Below are positions 49,223-59,494 of a stretch of DNA of 64,000 nucleotides, one piece after another. Source of the stretch: Bretschneidera sinensis (lineage: Eukaryota > Streptophyta > Magnoliopsida > Brassicales > Akaniaceae); contig CM043700.1 in assembly GCA_023935145.1 (NCBI GenBank), positions 35,953,620-36,017,619 of the forward strand, read 5' to 3'. Both the position numbers and the translations under genes were made by a program. The notes under the pieces were generated by a model. That model was given only the letters and a program-made list of their open reading frames with translations, made no database searches and had not been told where the DNA came from. Position 1 is the stretch's first letter. Every line of letters begins with the position of its first letter.

Positions 49223-49531
49223 TGTTGACCCTCGCCCGTATTTTAATGATGGCAAAACACAACTGTTATTTAACTAACATGTTTAAACTAAGTTGTATTA
49301 AGGATCAAACACATTCAACCAAGGAACAAAGTGCAAAAACTCGAACCAAATCAAGTATCAAGTGAAGACTGAAGATCTAGTATAGGTCTTAAGGTTTAGA
49401 ACCAATGTAAGTCTCACTCATACATTGTATTAGCTTGTTCAATGGCTCAAACACAAATGGTTTATCTAAAACCATTAATTTTAAAATGTTTTTAAATGAA
49501 AAACAGAAGAAAAACTGGGTTGGAAGACAAC

Positions 49532-49796
49532 CCAGTCGACTGGGTACATATACCAGTCGACTGGTATATGGGTCAGAAGGTACCCAGTCGACTGGATGAA
49601 TTAACCCAGTCGACTGGTACTTTGACCAGTAATTTCCCAGTCGACTGGATGAATCAACCCAGTCGACTGGCACAATGGACAGAAAGTCCCCAGTCGACTG
49701 GATGATATATACCAGTCGACTGGATACCCAGAAGGTCTGAAAACGTATATTTTTCAAGTGAACCCAGTCGACTGGTATCTCGACCCAGTCGACTGG
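49532..49796. repeat. Array of ten CCAGTCGACTGG palindromes in the LTR, helically phased
   Basis: Ten perfect 12-bp palindromes start at 49532, 49553, 49584, 49606, 49637, 49659, 49690, 49712, 49764 and 49785. The steps are 21, 31, 22, 31, 22, 31, 22, 52 and 21 bp, close to 2, 3 or 5 turns of B-DNA. Part of the array is a 53-bp repeat with similar flanks. It ends 96 bp before the TATA box, so it lies where U3 enhancers lie. The 3' LTR has the same array with one copy mutated (CGAT for CGAC near 58740). Confidence 0.93.
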
Positions 49797-49891
49797 TAGT
49801 TCAAAAATATGACCGTTGGACTCCAAATCTGAACGTTTTAAAGTAAATCTTTTTCAAATTAAAGTCCAAAACGGCCATATTAATTGATTGC

Positions 49892-49899
49892 TATATAAA
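49892..49899 (+). promoter_or_regulatory. Element 4 LTR TATA box
   Basis: TATATAAA downstream of the palindrome array. The copy in the 3' LTR is at 58913-58920. Transcription should start about 30 bp further on. Confidence 0.7.
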
Positions 49900-50475
49900 C
49901 CCACTCAGCAAAGCATTCAACAACAAGCAGCACATATTCAAAAAGAGTTGATCTCATATAATCAAGTTTTTATACTCTTGAAACACAAAAAGCTTTGAAA
50001 TAATCTTATTGAGCCATTTCTTCAAGCTTTACTTTGAAAGAGAGACATTTCTGTTGTAATAAGCTTTCATTTGTTGTCTCTCTACCTTTTACTTTACACC
50101 ATCTTTGTAAAGGGATTACTTCCGAGAGGAAGGGGAAACTTCCGAAAGGAAGGGGATTTTTCGGTTTAAGCAATTCCTGTAAATTGCTTGTGTACGGTTT
50201 GTGCAACACCCGGCTAAGTTGTGCGACTAAGTTTTCTTAGTGGATTACTTCAAGGAGTTCCTTGAAGAGAGTGGACGTAGGGTCGGAACGAATCCGATAT
50301 TGCCGAACCACTATAACTGTGTTTGCATCCTCTTTCCTTAAACTCTTTATTTACAGCTTTCTACTTGTATCAATTATTTGTTGCTTATCAGTTTTTATAA
50401 ACTTGTATAAATTCCGCAAAAGTTTTTAAAAACCCAATTCACCCCCCCTCTTGGGTTGAAATCTCGAGCTACAAT

Positions 50476-50487
50476 TGGTATCAGAGC
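50476..50487 (+). other. Element 4 primer-binding site (initiator-Met tRNA)
   Basis: TGGTATCAGAGC two bases after the 5' LTR. Confidence 0.92.
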
Positions 50488-50528
50488 CTAGTTCTCTTTA
50501 TAAGGCTTAAATTCCTAGAGTTGATCCA

Positions 50529-52583
50529 ATGGCAGCAAATAGCTACTCTGAGGGACACTCTTATACTAGACCTCCATTGTTCAATGGATCGAATTATAAC
50601 TACTGGAAAAATAGAATGAAAATCTTCGTCGAAGGACAAGATTACAATCTATGGAGAATTATAGAAGAGGGACCTAAAATTCCCTCAAAAGAAATAGTTA
50701 TTGGAGAGACTCTTCATACAATGCCTAAACTCAAAACTGAGTTTACTGACGAGGATTGTAGAACAATGTCTCTCAATAGCAGAGCAACAAGCATGCTACA
50801 TTGTGCTTTAGATATTTCTGAATATAACAAAATATCTGCATGCGTTTCTGCTAAAGAAATATGGGACAAATTGCAAGTCACATATGAAGGAACAAGTGAA
50901 GTAAAAAAGTCTAAAATTTACATGCTAATTTCTGAATATGAATCTTTTAAGATGTCTCCTAATGAAACCATTTCTGAAATGCACTCACGATTTACTACTA
51001 TTATAAATAGTTTAAAATTGCTTGGCAAGAATATTGAGGAAGTTGAACTAACCAGAAAAATCTTAAGATCTCTACCTCCAGAATGGAAACCAAAGAGGAC
51101 AGCCATTCAAGAGGCCAAAAATCTTGACAAGCTTGATGTTGAGACGCTGCTTGGGTCATTATTGACATACGAGATGGAAGAAATGACTCCCATCGTCAAT
51201 GATGATGAGAAGAAGAAGAAGCAAATTGCTCTCAAAGCTTCTACGAGCAACAAAGAAAAGGAATTAGAACAAGAAGCAGAGAGCAGTGAAGAGGATGGTG
51301 AAATGGCTTTAATCACCAGACGATTCCATAGGTTCTTGAAGAAAAGCAAGAAACCTTACTCAAAGGATCCCACCTCAAAAAGGGAACCACTTATGTGCTA
51401 TGGCTGCAAGAAGCCAGGACATATAAAAGCTGACTGTCCAGTTTCAAGCAAACCATACAAGGGCTTCAAGAAGAAAGCTATGGTAGCAACTACCTGGAGC
51501 GATGACGAAGAAGATGAGTCATCAGACAAAGAAATTGGATACGAAGAGATTGCCAACCTCTGTTTAATGGCAATCGATGATGAAAGTGAGGTAACATCTT
51601 CTCCCTCTTCAAAAAATAATATTGTTACTAGTAGTGAAGAATTACTAGAAGTCATAAATGAAATGCATGAAGAATTAAAGAAATTTGATTCTAGAAATTC
51701 TGTTCTTAAGAAAGAAGTATCATCTCTTTCTAAGGAAATGATAGTTCTTAGAGAAGAAAAAGAAAAATTATCATCTTTACTGTATAATTCGTCTCAAGAT
51801 TTTCTTAAAGATGAAAATGAGAATTTGAAAAATAAAATTTCTGAATTAAACAGCACTGTATCTAGACTTATGCTTGGTAAAGAAAAACTTGATGAAGTGC
51901 TTTCTTCCCAAAGATTAAGTGGAGGAAAATCTGGTGTAGGATATTCTCCATTGGGAAAACAAAAAACAAAAGAGAGCTTATTCATGAAAGCCTCTTGTGT
52001 AGATGGAGCTTCTACTTCGAAAGCTCCTAACCTTGTTAAAAGCACTCCCTTAATAAATCCGAGGAACTCTAGAAACTTAAATGATCATACTAAATTGAAG
52101 CATCCTAAAAATACTCATGCTTATTTGTATGCTCATTCTAGAAATGCTCATACACATCCTAGAAATAATCATCATGTTCATTCTAGGAACAATGTGTATA
52201 ATCAAAGAATGCATTCTGCTCATCCTAGGAATCACCATCATGACTATTCTAGAAATAACTTGCATACATATGCTAGCATGTATCCTAGAACGCATCATCG
52301 TTCATTTTCTGGAAATGACATGCATTTTCATACCCCTTACCGTAGAATCATGTATCCTAGGAACTATCATCCTAAGGATTATAGGAATGCACATGTAAAA
52401 TTTCCTAGAAATTTCTATGACTATAATGCTAGGTATGTGCATCATCAACATGTTCATAGAGCACCATATATTGTTAAGAAAGTATGGGTCCCAAAAGGAA
52501 CCGTATTTTCAAGGACTAACCCCAAAGGACCCAAGAAATTTTGGGTACCTAAAAATGCTATCGTATATCCTTGTGTGATGTAG
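50529..52583 (+). CDS. Element 4 Gag (684 aa)
   Basis: Capsid precursor that packages the element's RNA. The N-terminus (PPLFNGSNYNYWKNRMK) is the Copia gag start, and residues ~60-230 form the UBN2-type gag region. A Lys/Glu-rich linker leads to the zinc knuckle CYGCKKPGHIKADC (290-303), which binds RNA. Residues ~370-455 are a predicted coiled coil. Residues ~515-640 are an unusual His/Asn/Arg tract with HPRN, HSRN and YPRN repeats. It ends KNAIVYPCVM and a TAG that is in frame with pol. The long C-terminal half is typical of Sireviruses. ATG chosen as the first in frame, 41 bp after the primer site. Confidence 0.92.
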   Translation: MAANSYSEGHSYTRPPLFNGSNYNYWKNRMKIFVEGQDYNLWRIIEEGPKIPSKEIVIGETLHTMPKLKTEFTDEDCRTMSLNSRATSMLHCALDISEYNKISACVSAKEIWDKLQVTYEGTSEVKKSKIYMLISEYESFKMSPNETISEMHSRFTTIINSLKLLGKNIEEVELTRKILRSLPPEWKPKRTAIQEAKNLDKLDVETLLGSLLTYEMEEMTPIVNDDEKKKKQIALKASTSNKEKELEQEAESSEEDGEMALITRRFHRFLKKSKKPYSKDPTSKREPLMCYGCKKPGHIKADCPVSSKPYKGFKKKAMVATTWSDDEEDESSDKEIGYEEIANLCLMAIDDESEVTSSPSSKNNIVTSSEELLEVINEMHEELKKFDSRNSVLKKEVSSLSKEMIVLREEKEKLSSLLYNSSQDFLKDENENLKNKISELNSTVSRLMLGKEKLDEVLSSQRLSGGKSGVGYSPLGKQKTKESLFMKASCVDGASTSKAPNLVKSTPLINPRNSRNLNDHTKLKHPKNTHAYLYAHSRNAHTHPRNNHHVHSRNNVYNQRMHSAHPRNHHHDYSRNNLHTYASMYPRTHHRSFSGNDMHFHTPYRRIMYPRNYHPKDYRNAHVKFPRNFYDYNARYVHHQHVHRAPYIVKKVWVPKGTVFSRTNPKGPKKFWVPKNAIVYPCVM

Positions 52584-55500
52584 ATTTGCCTTCACACCAA
52601 GGAGAAAGGTAACTGTTGGTACCTTGATAGCGGTTGCTCAAAGCATATGACCGGTGATAAAAACGTATTCAAGGAGCTAACTCTAAGAGATGGTGGACTT
52701 GTGACCATTGGAGACAATACTAAAATAAAGATCATCGGGCATGGAAAAGTCGGTAATGATTTCTCAACTTTAGATAATGTATTGCTAGTACAAGGCTTAA
52801 AGCCAAATTTACTTAGCATTAGTCAATTATGTGACAAAGGATATAAAGTCACATTTGAGACCTCTCATTGTCTAGTTATAGACATCAAGAGCAACAAGAT
52901 CAAATTCATTGGCCATAGACATGAAAATGTCTATATAGTTGATTTGAAATCCTTACATTCCAATAATGAAAAATGTTTTCCTGCTTTTAGTGAAAATCAA
53001 TGGCTATGGCATAGAAGGCTTGGTCATGTAAACATGAACTTGCTAAAAATTGTTTCAAGAAAAGATTTAGTTATTGGTCTTCCTAAAATCAATTTTGAGA
53101 AAAACAAAATTTGTAATGCTTGTCAAATGGGAAAACAAACTAGGATATCTTTCAAAGCAAAAAATGTTGTCTCAACTACTAGACCTTTGGAACTTTTGCA
53201 TATGGACTTATTTGGTCCAATTAGTACCATTAGTCTAGGTGGCCATCAATATGCTCTTGTTATTGTTGATGACTATTCAAGATATACCTTTGTTATTTTT
53301 ATTGCTTATAAGGATGAAGCTTTCAAAGGATTTGAAAAGTTTTGCAAAAAGGTACAAAATGAAAAAGGAATTTGTATCTCAAGCATAAGAAGTGATCATG
53401 GCAAAGAATTTGAAAATCAAAGCTTTTCAAAATTTTGTGATGAAAATGGAATTAATCACAACTTTTCAGCTCCTAGAACTCCTCAACAAAATGGAGTTGT
53501 TGAGAGGAAAAATAGAGTTCTAGAAGAATTTTCAAGAACAATGCTTTGTGAAAATAATTTACCAAAATATTTTTGGGCTGAAGCCGTGAATACTTCTTGC
53601 TATATTTTAAATAGAATTTTGATAAGGCCCCTGCTTGATAAAACTCCTTATGAACTATGGAAAGGGAGAAAGCCCAATATTTCCTATTTTCGTGCCTTTG
53701 GTAGTAAGTGCTTCATCTTAAATAACAATAAAACTAACTTGGGTAAATTTGATTCCAAGACCGATGAAGGGATATTTTTAGGATATTCTACTACTAGTAA
53801 GGCTTATAGAGTTTTCAATAAGAGAACTCTAGTAGTAGAAGAATCTGTGCATGTAACTATTGATGAATCTAACCCAATGAGTAGTGGAGAAGTTTCCTTT
53901 AAAGATGATGCAGATTTTATTCCAAGAATGGAAACTTCTACTCCCATTGTTGACCCAAAAGTGAGTTCTTCTCAAACAAATGAAGGGATGGCAACTCCAA
54001 ATTTAGACCAACCATCCTCAAGTCAACAAGAGGAAAATCTACCCAAGGATTGGAGGTATGTAAATCATCATCCAATTGATCAAGTAATTGGTGATCCTTC
54101 ACAAGGGGTAAGAACTCGCTCTTCCATTAGAAATACTTGCAATTTTGCAGCTTATTTGTCTCAAGTAGAACCTAAGACATTTATAGAAGCTGAAAAAGAT
54201 AATGATTGGATAATTGCAATGCAGGAAGAGATAAATCAATTTGAGAGAAACAATGTTTGGGAACTAGTTCCAAGACCTAAAGATCATTCAATTATTGGAA
54301 CTAAATGGGTATATAGAAATAAAATGGATGAAAATGGTATAGTAACTAGAAATAAGGCTAGGCTAGTTGCTAAGGGATATAATCAAGAGGAAGGAATAGA
54401 TTTTGATGAAACTTATGCTCCCGTAGCTAGATTAGAAGCTATTCGAATGTTATTAGCCTTTGCATGCTTTAATAAATTCAAGCTATTTCAAATGGATGTG
54501 AAAAGTGCCTTTTTAAATGGCTTTATAGAAGAAGAGGTTTATGTTGAACAACCTCTTGGTTTTGAAAACCCTAGTCTTCCAAATCATGTCTACAAGCTTT
54601 CTAAGGCTTTATATAGGCTGAAGCAAGCTCCAAGGGCATGGTACGAAAGACTAAGCAAATTTTTGATTGATAATGATTTTGTAAGAGGAAGAATAGATAC
54701 AACTCTCTTCACAAAAACTCACAAAAATGACACTTTGATAGTTCAAATATATGTTGATGATATTATATTTGGTGCTACTAATGAATCTATGTGTCAAGAG
54801 TTTGCTAAGTGCATGCAAGGTGAATTTGAAATGAGCATGATGGGAGAACTTACCTACTTCCTTGGACTGCAAATCAAGCAACTAAAAGGAGGTATCTTCA
54901 TCAATCAACAAAAGTACATCAAAGATCTACTAAAGAGGTTCGGGATGGAAAGCTCAAAGCCAATTGGAACGCCTATGAGCACAACCACCAAACTTGATCT
55001 TGATGAAGGAGGTAAAACTGTAGATTCTAAATATTATAGAAGCATGATAGGTGCTTTACTGTACTTGACTGCAAGTAGACCTGATATAATGTTCAGTGTA
55101 TGCATGTGTGCTAGATTTCAATCTAATCCTAAGGAATCACATGTAGTTGCAGTAAAAAGAATCCTTAGATATCTACAAGGGACCCAGACCAAAGGATTAT
55201 GGTATTCTAGAGAATCATCTTTTGAGCTAGTAGGATATTCGGATGCTGATTTTGCTGGATGTAGGTTAGATAGAAAAAGCACAAGTGGAACATGCCAATT
55301 CTTAGGTGCTATGTTAACTTCTTGGTTCTCCAAGAAACAGAATTCAGTTGCACTATCAACCGCTGAGGCGGAATATGTAGCAGCTGGCAGTTGTTGTGCC
55401 CAAGTACTATGGATGAAACAACAACTAGAAGACTATGGCATGAGTCTCAAAAATATTCCTATATTTTGTGATAATACTAGTGCCATCAACCTAACCAAAA

Positions 55501-55706
55501 ATCCTATTCAGCACTCTAGAACCAAGCATATAGAGATTAGACATCATTTCTTAAGAGACCATGCTCAAAAAGGTGATATAAGATTAGAATTTATACCTTC
55601 AGAAGATCAAATAGCTGATATTCTTACAAAACCCTTAAGTGAAGCTAGTTTTTGCAAAATAAGAAAGTTGATGGGATTGCTTGATTTTGATAAATTGAAT
55701 GTTTGA
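52584..55706 (+). CDS. Element 4 Pol (protease, integrase, reverse transcriptase, RNase H)
   Basis: Same frame as gag, directly after the TAG at 52581-52583. The protease site LDSGCSKH lies at about 52623-52646, before the first ATG (52647), so translation needs the upstream frame. Next are the integrase zinc region (WHRRLGH...CNACQMGK), the integrase core with D (HMDLFGP), D (RSDHGKEF) and E (NGVVERKN), reverse transcriptase with YVDD near residue 722, and RNase H ([22 protein letters not shown]). It ends at TGA 55704-55706. All active-site residues I can check are present. It is unbroken and potentially active. Confidence 0.92.
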   Translation: MCLHTKEKGNCWYLDSGCSKHMTGDKNVFKELTLRDGGLVTIGDNTKIKIIGHGKVGNDFSTLDNVLLVQGLKPNLLSISQLCDKGYKVTFETSHCLVIDIKSNKIKFIGHRHENVYIVDLKSLHSNNEKCFPAFSENQWLWHRRLGHVNMNLLKIVSRKDLVIGLPKINFEKNKICNACQMGKQTRISFKAKNVVSTTRPLELLHMDLFGPISTISLGGHQYALVIVDDYSRYTFVIFIAYKDEAFKGFEKFCKKVQNEKGICISSIRSDHGKEFENQSFSKFCDENGINHNFSAPRTPQQNGVVERKNRVLEEFSRTMLCENNLPKYFWAEAVNTSCYILNRILIRPLLDKTPYELWKGRKPNISYFRAFGSKCFILNNNKTNLGKFDSKTDEGIFLGYSTTSKAYRVFNKRTLVVEESVHVTIDESNPMSSGEVSFKDDADFIPRMETSTPIVDPKVSSSQTNEGMATPNLDQPSSSQQEENLPKDWRYVNHHPIDQVIGDPSQGVRTRSSIRNTCNFAAYLSQVEPKTFIEAEKDNDWIIAMQEEINQFERNNVWELVPRPKDHSIIGTKWVYRNKMDENGIVTRNKARLVAKGYNQEEGIDFDETYAPVARLEAIRMLLAFACFNKFKLFQMDVKSAFLNGFIEEEVYVEQPLGFENPSLPNHVYKLSKALYRLKQAPRAWYERLSKFLIDNDFVRGRIDTTLFTKTHKNDTLIVQIYVDDIIFGATNESMCQEFAKCMQGEFEMSMMGELTYFLGLQIKQLKGGIFINQQKYIKDLLKRFGMESSKPIGTPMSTTTKLDLDEGGKTVDSKYYRSMIGALLYLTASRPDIMFSVCMCARFQSNPKESHVVAVKRILRYLQGTQTKGLWYSRESSFELVGYSDADFAGCRLDRKSTSGTCQFLGAMLTSWFSKKQNSVALSTAEAEYVAAGSCCAQVLWMKQQLEDYGMSLKNIPIFCDNTSAINLTKNPIQHSRTKHIEIRHHFLRDHAQKGDIRLEFIPSEDQIADILTKPLSEASFCKIRKLMGLLDFDKLNV

Positions 55707-55848
55707 TTGCATCTCACATTTCATCATTTGCATATTTGACATTGAGTGATAGAGTATTAATCCATGTTTAATTATTCCCTTCACTCAAAAATGTCATAGA
55801 TAAACAAATTCGTGCTAAAAATTCAAGACTGGAAATTTTATTAATGGT

Positions 55849-56185
55849 CCAGTCGACTGGTAAATGTGCTCCAGTCGACTGGTAAGTCACTGCCTGATTG
55901 TCCAGTCGACTGGTAATTTCAACCCAGTCAACTGGTAACTCTCTGCCAAAAACTCCAGACGACTGGTAAGTCTTCTCCAGTCGTCTATAAAATCAAATCA
56001 TGCTTGGAGCCAAATTTTTTCATTTTTTTTGAACCCCCAGTCGACTGGTAACGATAGCCCAGTAGACTGGTATCTCACTGTCAGTTGATCCAGTCGACTG
56101 GTACGTTTACCCAGTCGACTGGTAAGAGAACTGTTCATCTTTTCAAAGGGGCCCAGTCGACTGGTAAGTTTACCCAGTCGACTGG
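55849..56185. repeat. Second CCAGTCGACTGG palindrome array, between pol and the extra ORF
   Basis: Eight perfect copies (55849, 55871, 55902, 56037, 56090, 56111, 56153, 56174) and four degenerate ones (55924, 55955, 55977, 56059). Steps are 22, 31, 22, 31, 22, 60, 22, 31, 21, 42 and 21 bp. The spacing rule is the same as in the LTR, but the bases between copies differ (mostly GGTAA after each copy). It ends 12 bp before a TATA box. Confidence 0.92.
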
Positions 56186-56196
56186 TATCGCGATTT

Positions 56197-56204
56197 TATA
56201 AAAG
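56197..56204 (+). promoter_or_regulatory. Putative internal TATA box upstream of the extra ORF
   Basis: TATAAAAG directly after the palindrome array and 211 bp before the ATG of the extra ORF. The following leader is pyrimidine-rich (CTTTCTCTCTCTAG). This repeats the array-then-TATA order of the LTR. Promoter function is inference. Confidence 0.5.
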
Positions 56205-56414
56205 GGACTGTTCATTTTCGCCCTCTTTACGCCATTTTCAAAGAGCCCAAGCTTTCTCTCTCTAGAAAAATTCATCTTTTCGATCTAAAAACCATCAAAA
56301 TCCCTTCTAAACACACCGATCTACTCGTTCCTAAAGAGATTTTTAACTTTCTACGGTTAAAATCTCTCATTTTTACCAAATTTCCTTTTTCCAAAAACTT
56401 CAAATTTCTCGAAA

Positions 56415-57671
56415 ATGAGTGACAAAATCCGTATAAAACTCACAACAAGTGGACCTAATGCGCCCAAAAAGCCTAGGTCTTCAAAACCTTCGGCTTCGGA
56501 ATCAAAAGGGAAGGGAGTAGCAGGGTCATCCAGCAAGGAGCCCAGAACAGAGTTGGAGCAGGCTCTGTTTTTCAGCCCAGCTGCTCATAAGAGGTATAAC
56601 TCTATAATCCGTCACAAGAAAATCATGACGGGTAGAGTCGTTGATTTCGACTCCATTCATCATGGTAATTTCGATATTCTACCAGCCTTTGAGGCAATAA
56701 ATCTGACCCCACTGGTCAGTATTCATGAAAAATATTACCCGCGACTGATTCACCAGTTCTATGCGAACTTGGTGAAACCCAGTCCTCTGGCTCTGAGATT
56801 CAGAACCAGAGTTAGCGGTGTGGAGTTTGAGGTCAACACTGACCTCTTGATGAGCATTCTGAGAATCCCTATAAGGGGGGTTCAATGGAGTCTGGATGGA
56901 TGGCCAGACAACTTTGAAGTTGAGGAGGCCTGTCGGATAGTCAGGGGCGACCCTAACTATGTGTACAGACCCACTACATTTCACACATGTAGTGACTTGC
57001 CCCTCGACTCAAAAATGTTTCAATTGATTGTCAGTTGGACCATCCACCCGAGACTCGGGAGTCGAGGGTATCTATCTAAAATAGATACGGTATTGATTTG
57101 GTGCCTAAAATCTGGGCACCACTTCAATATATATCCTCTGCTGCTCGCCAACATGATAAACGGTGAAGCAAACGACTCCGGGTGTCTTCCTTATGGGATG
57201 CTCATTACACTCATCCTCCAGCACTTCCGGGTACCTTTGCCTGCCTCCGAGGCTCAGGATATCGGATTGACGGATATCATCAACATCTCATCTCTAAAGA
57301 AGATGGGATGTACTGTTCGTGAAGGGTTTCTCTATCCTAAGGCTGGAAAGCGCCTAAGGATTCGAGAGGATGCGAGTGACAGTGATGAGGATGCTGATAC
57401 GGCTGCTGAGATGGAGACAGATACCCGAGCACCTCCCATTGGTGACTCGAGTACTGGTCAGACTGGATATGGTGACATCCTACGAGCTATCGCGAGTCTT
57501 CAGATGACGATGGAGTCTGGTTTTCAGTCCATGCAGTCCGATTATCAGAGGCTGAGCTCCTCCATAGACCACCTACGGGATGACTTCGAGTTACATCGAG
57601 AGCACACCGAGGGTTCCCTAGCTGAGATTAGGGAACTTCTTCGTGACAGCTCGGACTCTCCCGCACCATGA
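56415..57671 (+). CDS. Element 4 additional ORF after pol (418 aa, putative plant transposon-protein domain)
   Basis: A Ser/Lys-rich basic N-terminus (1-45) leads to a globular region (~50-290) with FYANLVKPS, FEVNTDLLMSILRIP and MLITLILQHFRVP. This resembles the domain called putative plant transposon protein in many plant retroelement ORFs; I recall that family but cannot search it. Residues ~312-332 are acidic, and ~350-410 a predicted coiled coil. I see no signal peptide or membrane segment, so it is not envelope-like. Its codons are more GC-rich than those of gag and pol, suggesting a separate origin. Function unknown. Its own palindrome/TATA module lies upstream. Confidence 0.75.
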   Translation: MSDKIRIKLTTSGPNAPKKPRSSKPSASESKGKGVAGSSSKEPRTELEQALFFSPAAHKRYNSIIRHKKIMTGRVVDFDSIHHGNFDILPAFEAINLTPLVSIHEKYYPRLIHQFYANLVKPSPLALRFRTRVSGVEFEVNTDLLMSILRIPIRGVQWSLDGWPDNFEVEEACRIVRGDPNYVYRPTTFHTCSDLPLDSKMFQLIVSWTIHPRLGSRGYLSKIDTVLIWCLKSGHHFNIYPLLLANMINGEANDSGCLPYGMLITLILQHFRVPLPASEAQDIGLTDIINISSLKKMGCTVREGFLYPKAGKRLRIREDASDSDEDADTAAEMETDTRAPPIGDSSTGQTGYGDILRAIASLQMTMESGFQSMQSDYQRLSSSIDHLRDDFELHREHTEGSLAEIRELLRDSSDSPAP

Positions 57672-58243
57672 GTCTCATTCATTTAATCAGTTCTTAGCAC
57701 TTTTCCAGTATTTGTCACTTAGCACGGACATCTCATGTTTGTTTTTCTTAGTTATGGCTCTATAAGACTCTACTTGTATTGACTTTTTCTATGATGATGT
57801 AATACTATAAGCCATATTTCTTGCATTTATTTAAGCTATTTGTGATATGTTAGAACTGTTTTTAAATATCTGTTTGTCTCATAGCTTATTTTTTATGTTA
57901 TGCCCCCTTTGGTTGCTGTTGTCAAAACGGGGGAGAAAAATGAGAAAAACGAGAAAATCTAAGTAACGAGAAAATCTAAGTAACGAGAAAATCTAAGTAA
58001 AAACGCAACCAATGCATAGATTTAGGGGGAGCATTGCTCCATATCTGTGTAAAAATGTTTATTGATTGGTTGAGTTTAATTCTGGATTGGTTGAAAGAAA
58101 TATAAACTGTGTTTGCTTGTTTACAGGGTGGTTTTTCTCGAAAAACAGAGGAGACTCTGTCCAAATTTTTGTAAAATCTTAACACTTAGTTTTTAAAACT
58201 GTTTTTACATTATTAGTTTTGTCATCATCAAAAAGGGGGAGAT
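57672..58243 (+). other. Element 4 3' untranslated region with 17-bp repeats and polypurine tract
   Basis: About 570 bp. Three copies of ACGAGAAAATCTAAGTA lie in tandem at about 57948-57998. A GGGGGAG tract occurs near 57930 and the main polypurine tract AAAAGGGGGAGAT at 58231-58243 touches the 3' LTR. Confidence 0.8.
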
Positions 58244-59494
58244 TGTTGACCCTCGCCCGTATTTTAATGATGGCAAAACACAACTGTTATTTAACTAACA
58301 TGTTTAAACTAAGTTGTATTAAGGATCAAACACATTCAACCAAGGAACAAAGTGCAAAAACTCGAACCAAATCAAGTATCAAGTGAAGACTGAAGATCTA
58401 GTATAGGTCTTAAGGTTTAGAACCAATGTAAGTCTCACTCATACATTGTATTAGCTTGTTCAATGGCTCAAACACAAATGGTTTATCTAAAACCATTAAT
58501 TTTAAAATGTTTTTAAATGAAAAACAGAAGAAAAACTGGGTTGGAAGACAACCCAGTCGACTGGGTACATATACCAGTCGACTGGTATATGGGTCAGAAG
58601 GTACCCAGTCGACTGGATGAATTAACCCAGTCGACTGGTACTTTGACCAGTAATTTCCCAGTCGACTGGATGAATCAACCCAGTCGACTGGCACAATGGA
58701 CAGAAAGTCCCCAGTCGACTGGATGATATATACCAGTCGATTGGATACCCAGAAGGTCTGAAAACGTATATTTTTCAAGTGAACCCAGTCGACTGGTATC
58801 TCGACCCAGTCGACTGGTAGTTCAAAAATATGACCGTTGGACTCCAAATCTGAACGTTTTAAAGTAAATCTTTTTCAAATTAAAGTCCAAAACGGCCATA
58901 TTAATTGATTGCTATATAAACCCACTCAGCAAAGCATTCAACAACAAGCAGCACATATTCAAAAAGAGTTGATCTCATATAATCAAGTTTTTATACTCTT
59001 GAAACACAAAAAGCTTTGAAATAATCTTATTGAGCCATTTCTTCAAGCTTTACTTTGAAAGAGAGACATTTCTATTGTAATAAGCTTTCATTTGTTGTCT
59101 CTCTACCTTTTACTTTACACCATCTTTGTAAAGGGATTACTTCCGAGAGGAAGGGGAAACTTCCGAAAGGAAGGGGATTTTTCGGTTTAAGCAATTCCTG
59201 TAAATTGCTTGTGTACGGTTTGTGCAACACCCGGCTAAGTTGTGCGACTAAGTTTTCTTAGTGGATTACTTCAAGGAGTTCCTTGAAGAGAGTGGACGTA
59301 GGGTCGGAACGAATCCGATATTGCCGAACCACTATAACTGTGTTTGCATCCTCTTTCCTTAAACTCTTTATTTACAGTTTTCTACTTGTATCAATTATTT
59401 GTTGCTTATCAGTTTTTATAAACTTGTATAAATTCCGCAAAAGTTTTTAAAAACCCAATTCACCCCCCCTCTTGGGTTGAAATCTCGAGCTACA
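58244..59494 (+). repeat. Element 4, 3' LTR
   Basis: 1251 bp. Three differences from the 5' LTR were found: at about 58741 (in one palindrome), 59073 and 59378. All are C/G to T/A changes relative to the 5' copy. Confidence 0.94.

Larger units (their letters stand above)
49223..50473 (+). repeat. Element 4, 5' LTR
   Basis: 1251 bp, TGTTGACC...GCTACA. It contains a palindrome array (49532-49796), a TATA box (49892-49899) and paired CTTCCGARAGGAAGGGGA repeats (about 50118-50157). Confidence 0.94.
49223..59494 (+). mobile_element. Sirevirus/Maximus-type Ty1/Copia retrotransposon, element 4 (10272 bp, young)
   Basis: Two 1251-bp LTRs (49223-50473, 58244-59494), target duplication ATACC (49218-49222, 59495-59499), primer site, long gag (684 aa), complete pol, an additional ORF after pol and a long purine tract AAAAGGGGGAGAT before the 3' LTR. 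Size, long gag and extra 3' ORF are typical of the Sirevirus lineage. I found three differences between the LTRs (0.24%), so insertion is very recent. It is inserted in the gag zinc-knuckle region of element 3. Confidence 0.95.

Noticed and set aside
49532..49796. CRISPR-like array
   Set aside because: Regular short repeats, but the spacers are related and short, the repeats are palindromes and the location is a plant LTR.
49389..49826. 145-aa minus-strand frame with repeated PVDWV in the element 4 LTR
   Set aside because: The peptide repeats are the palindrome array read in frame. The region is LTR U3 and there is no sign of a gene.
56415..57671. Envelope-like gene after pol
   Set aside because: No signal peptide, membrane segment or cysteine-rich ectodomain is visible.
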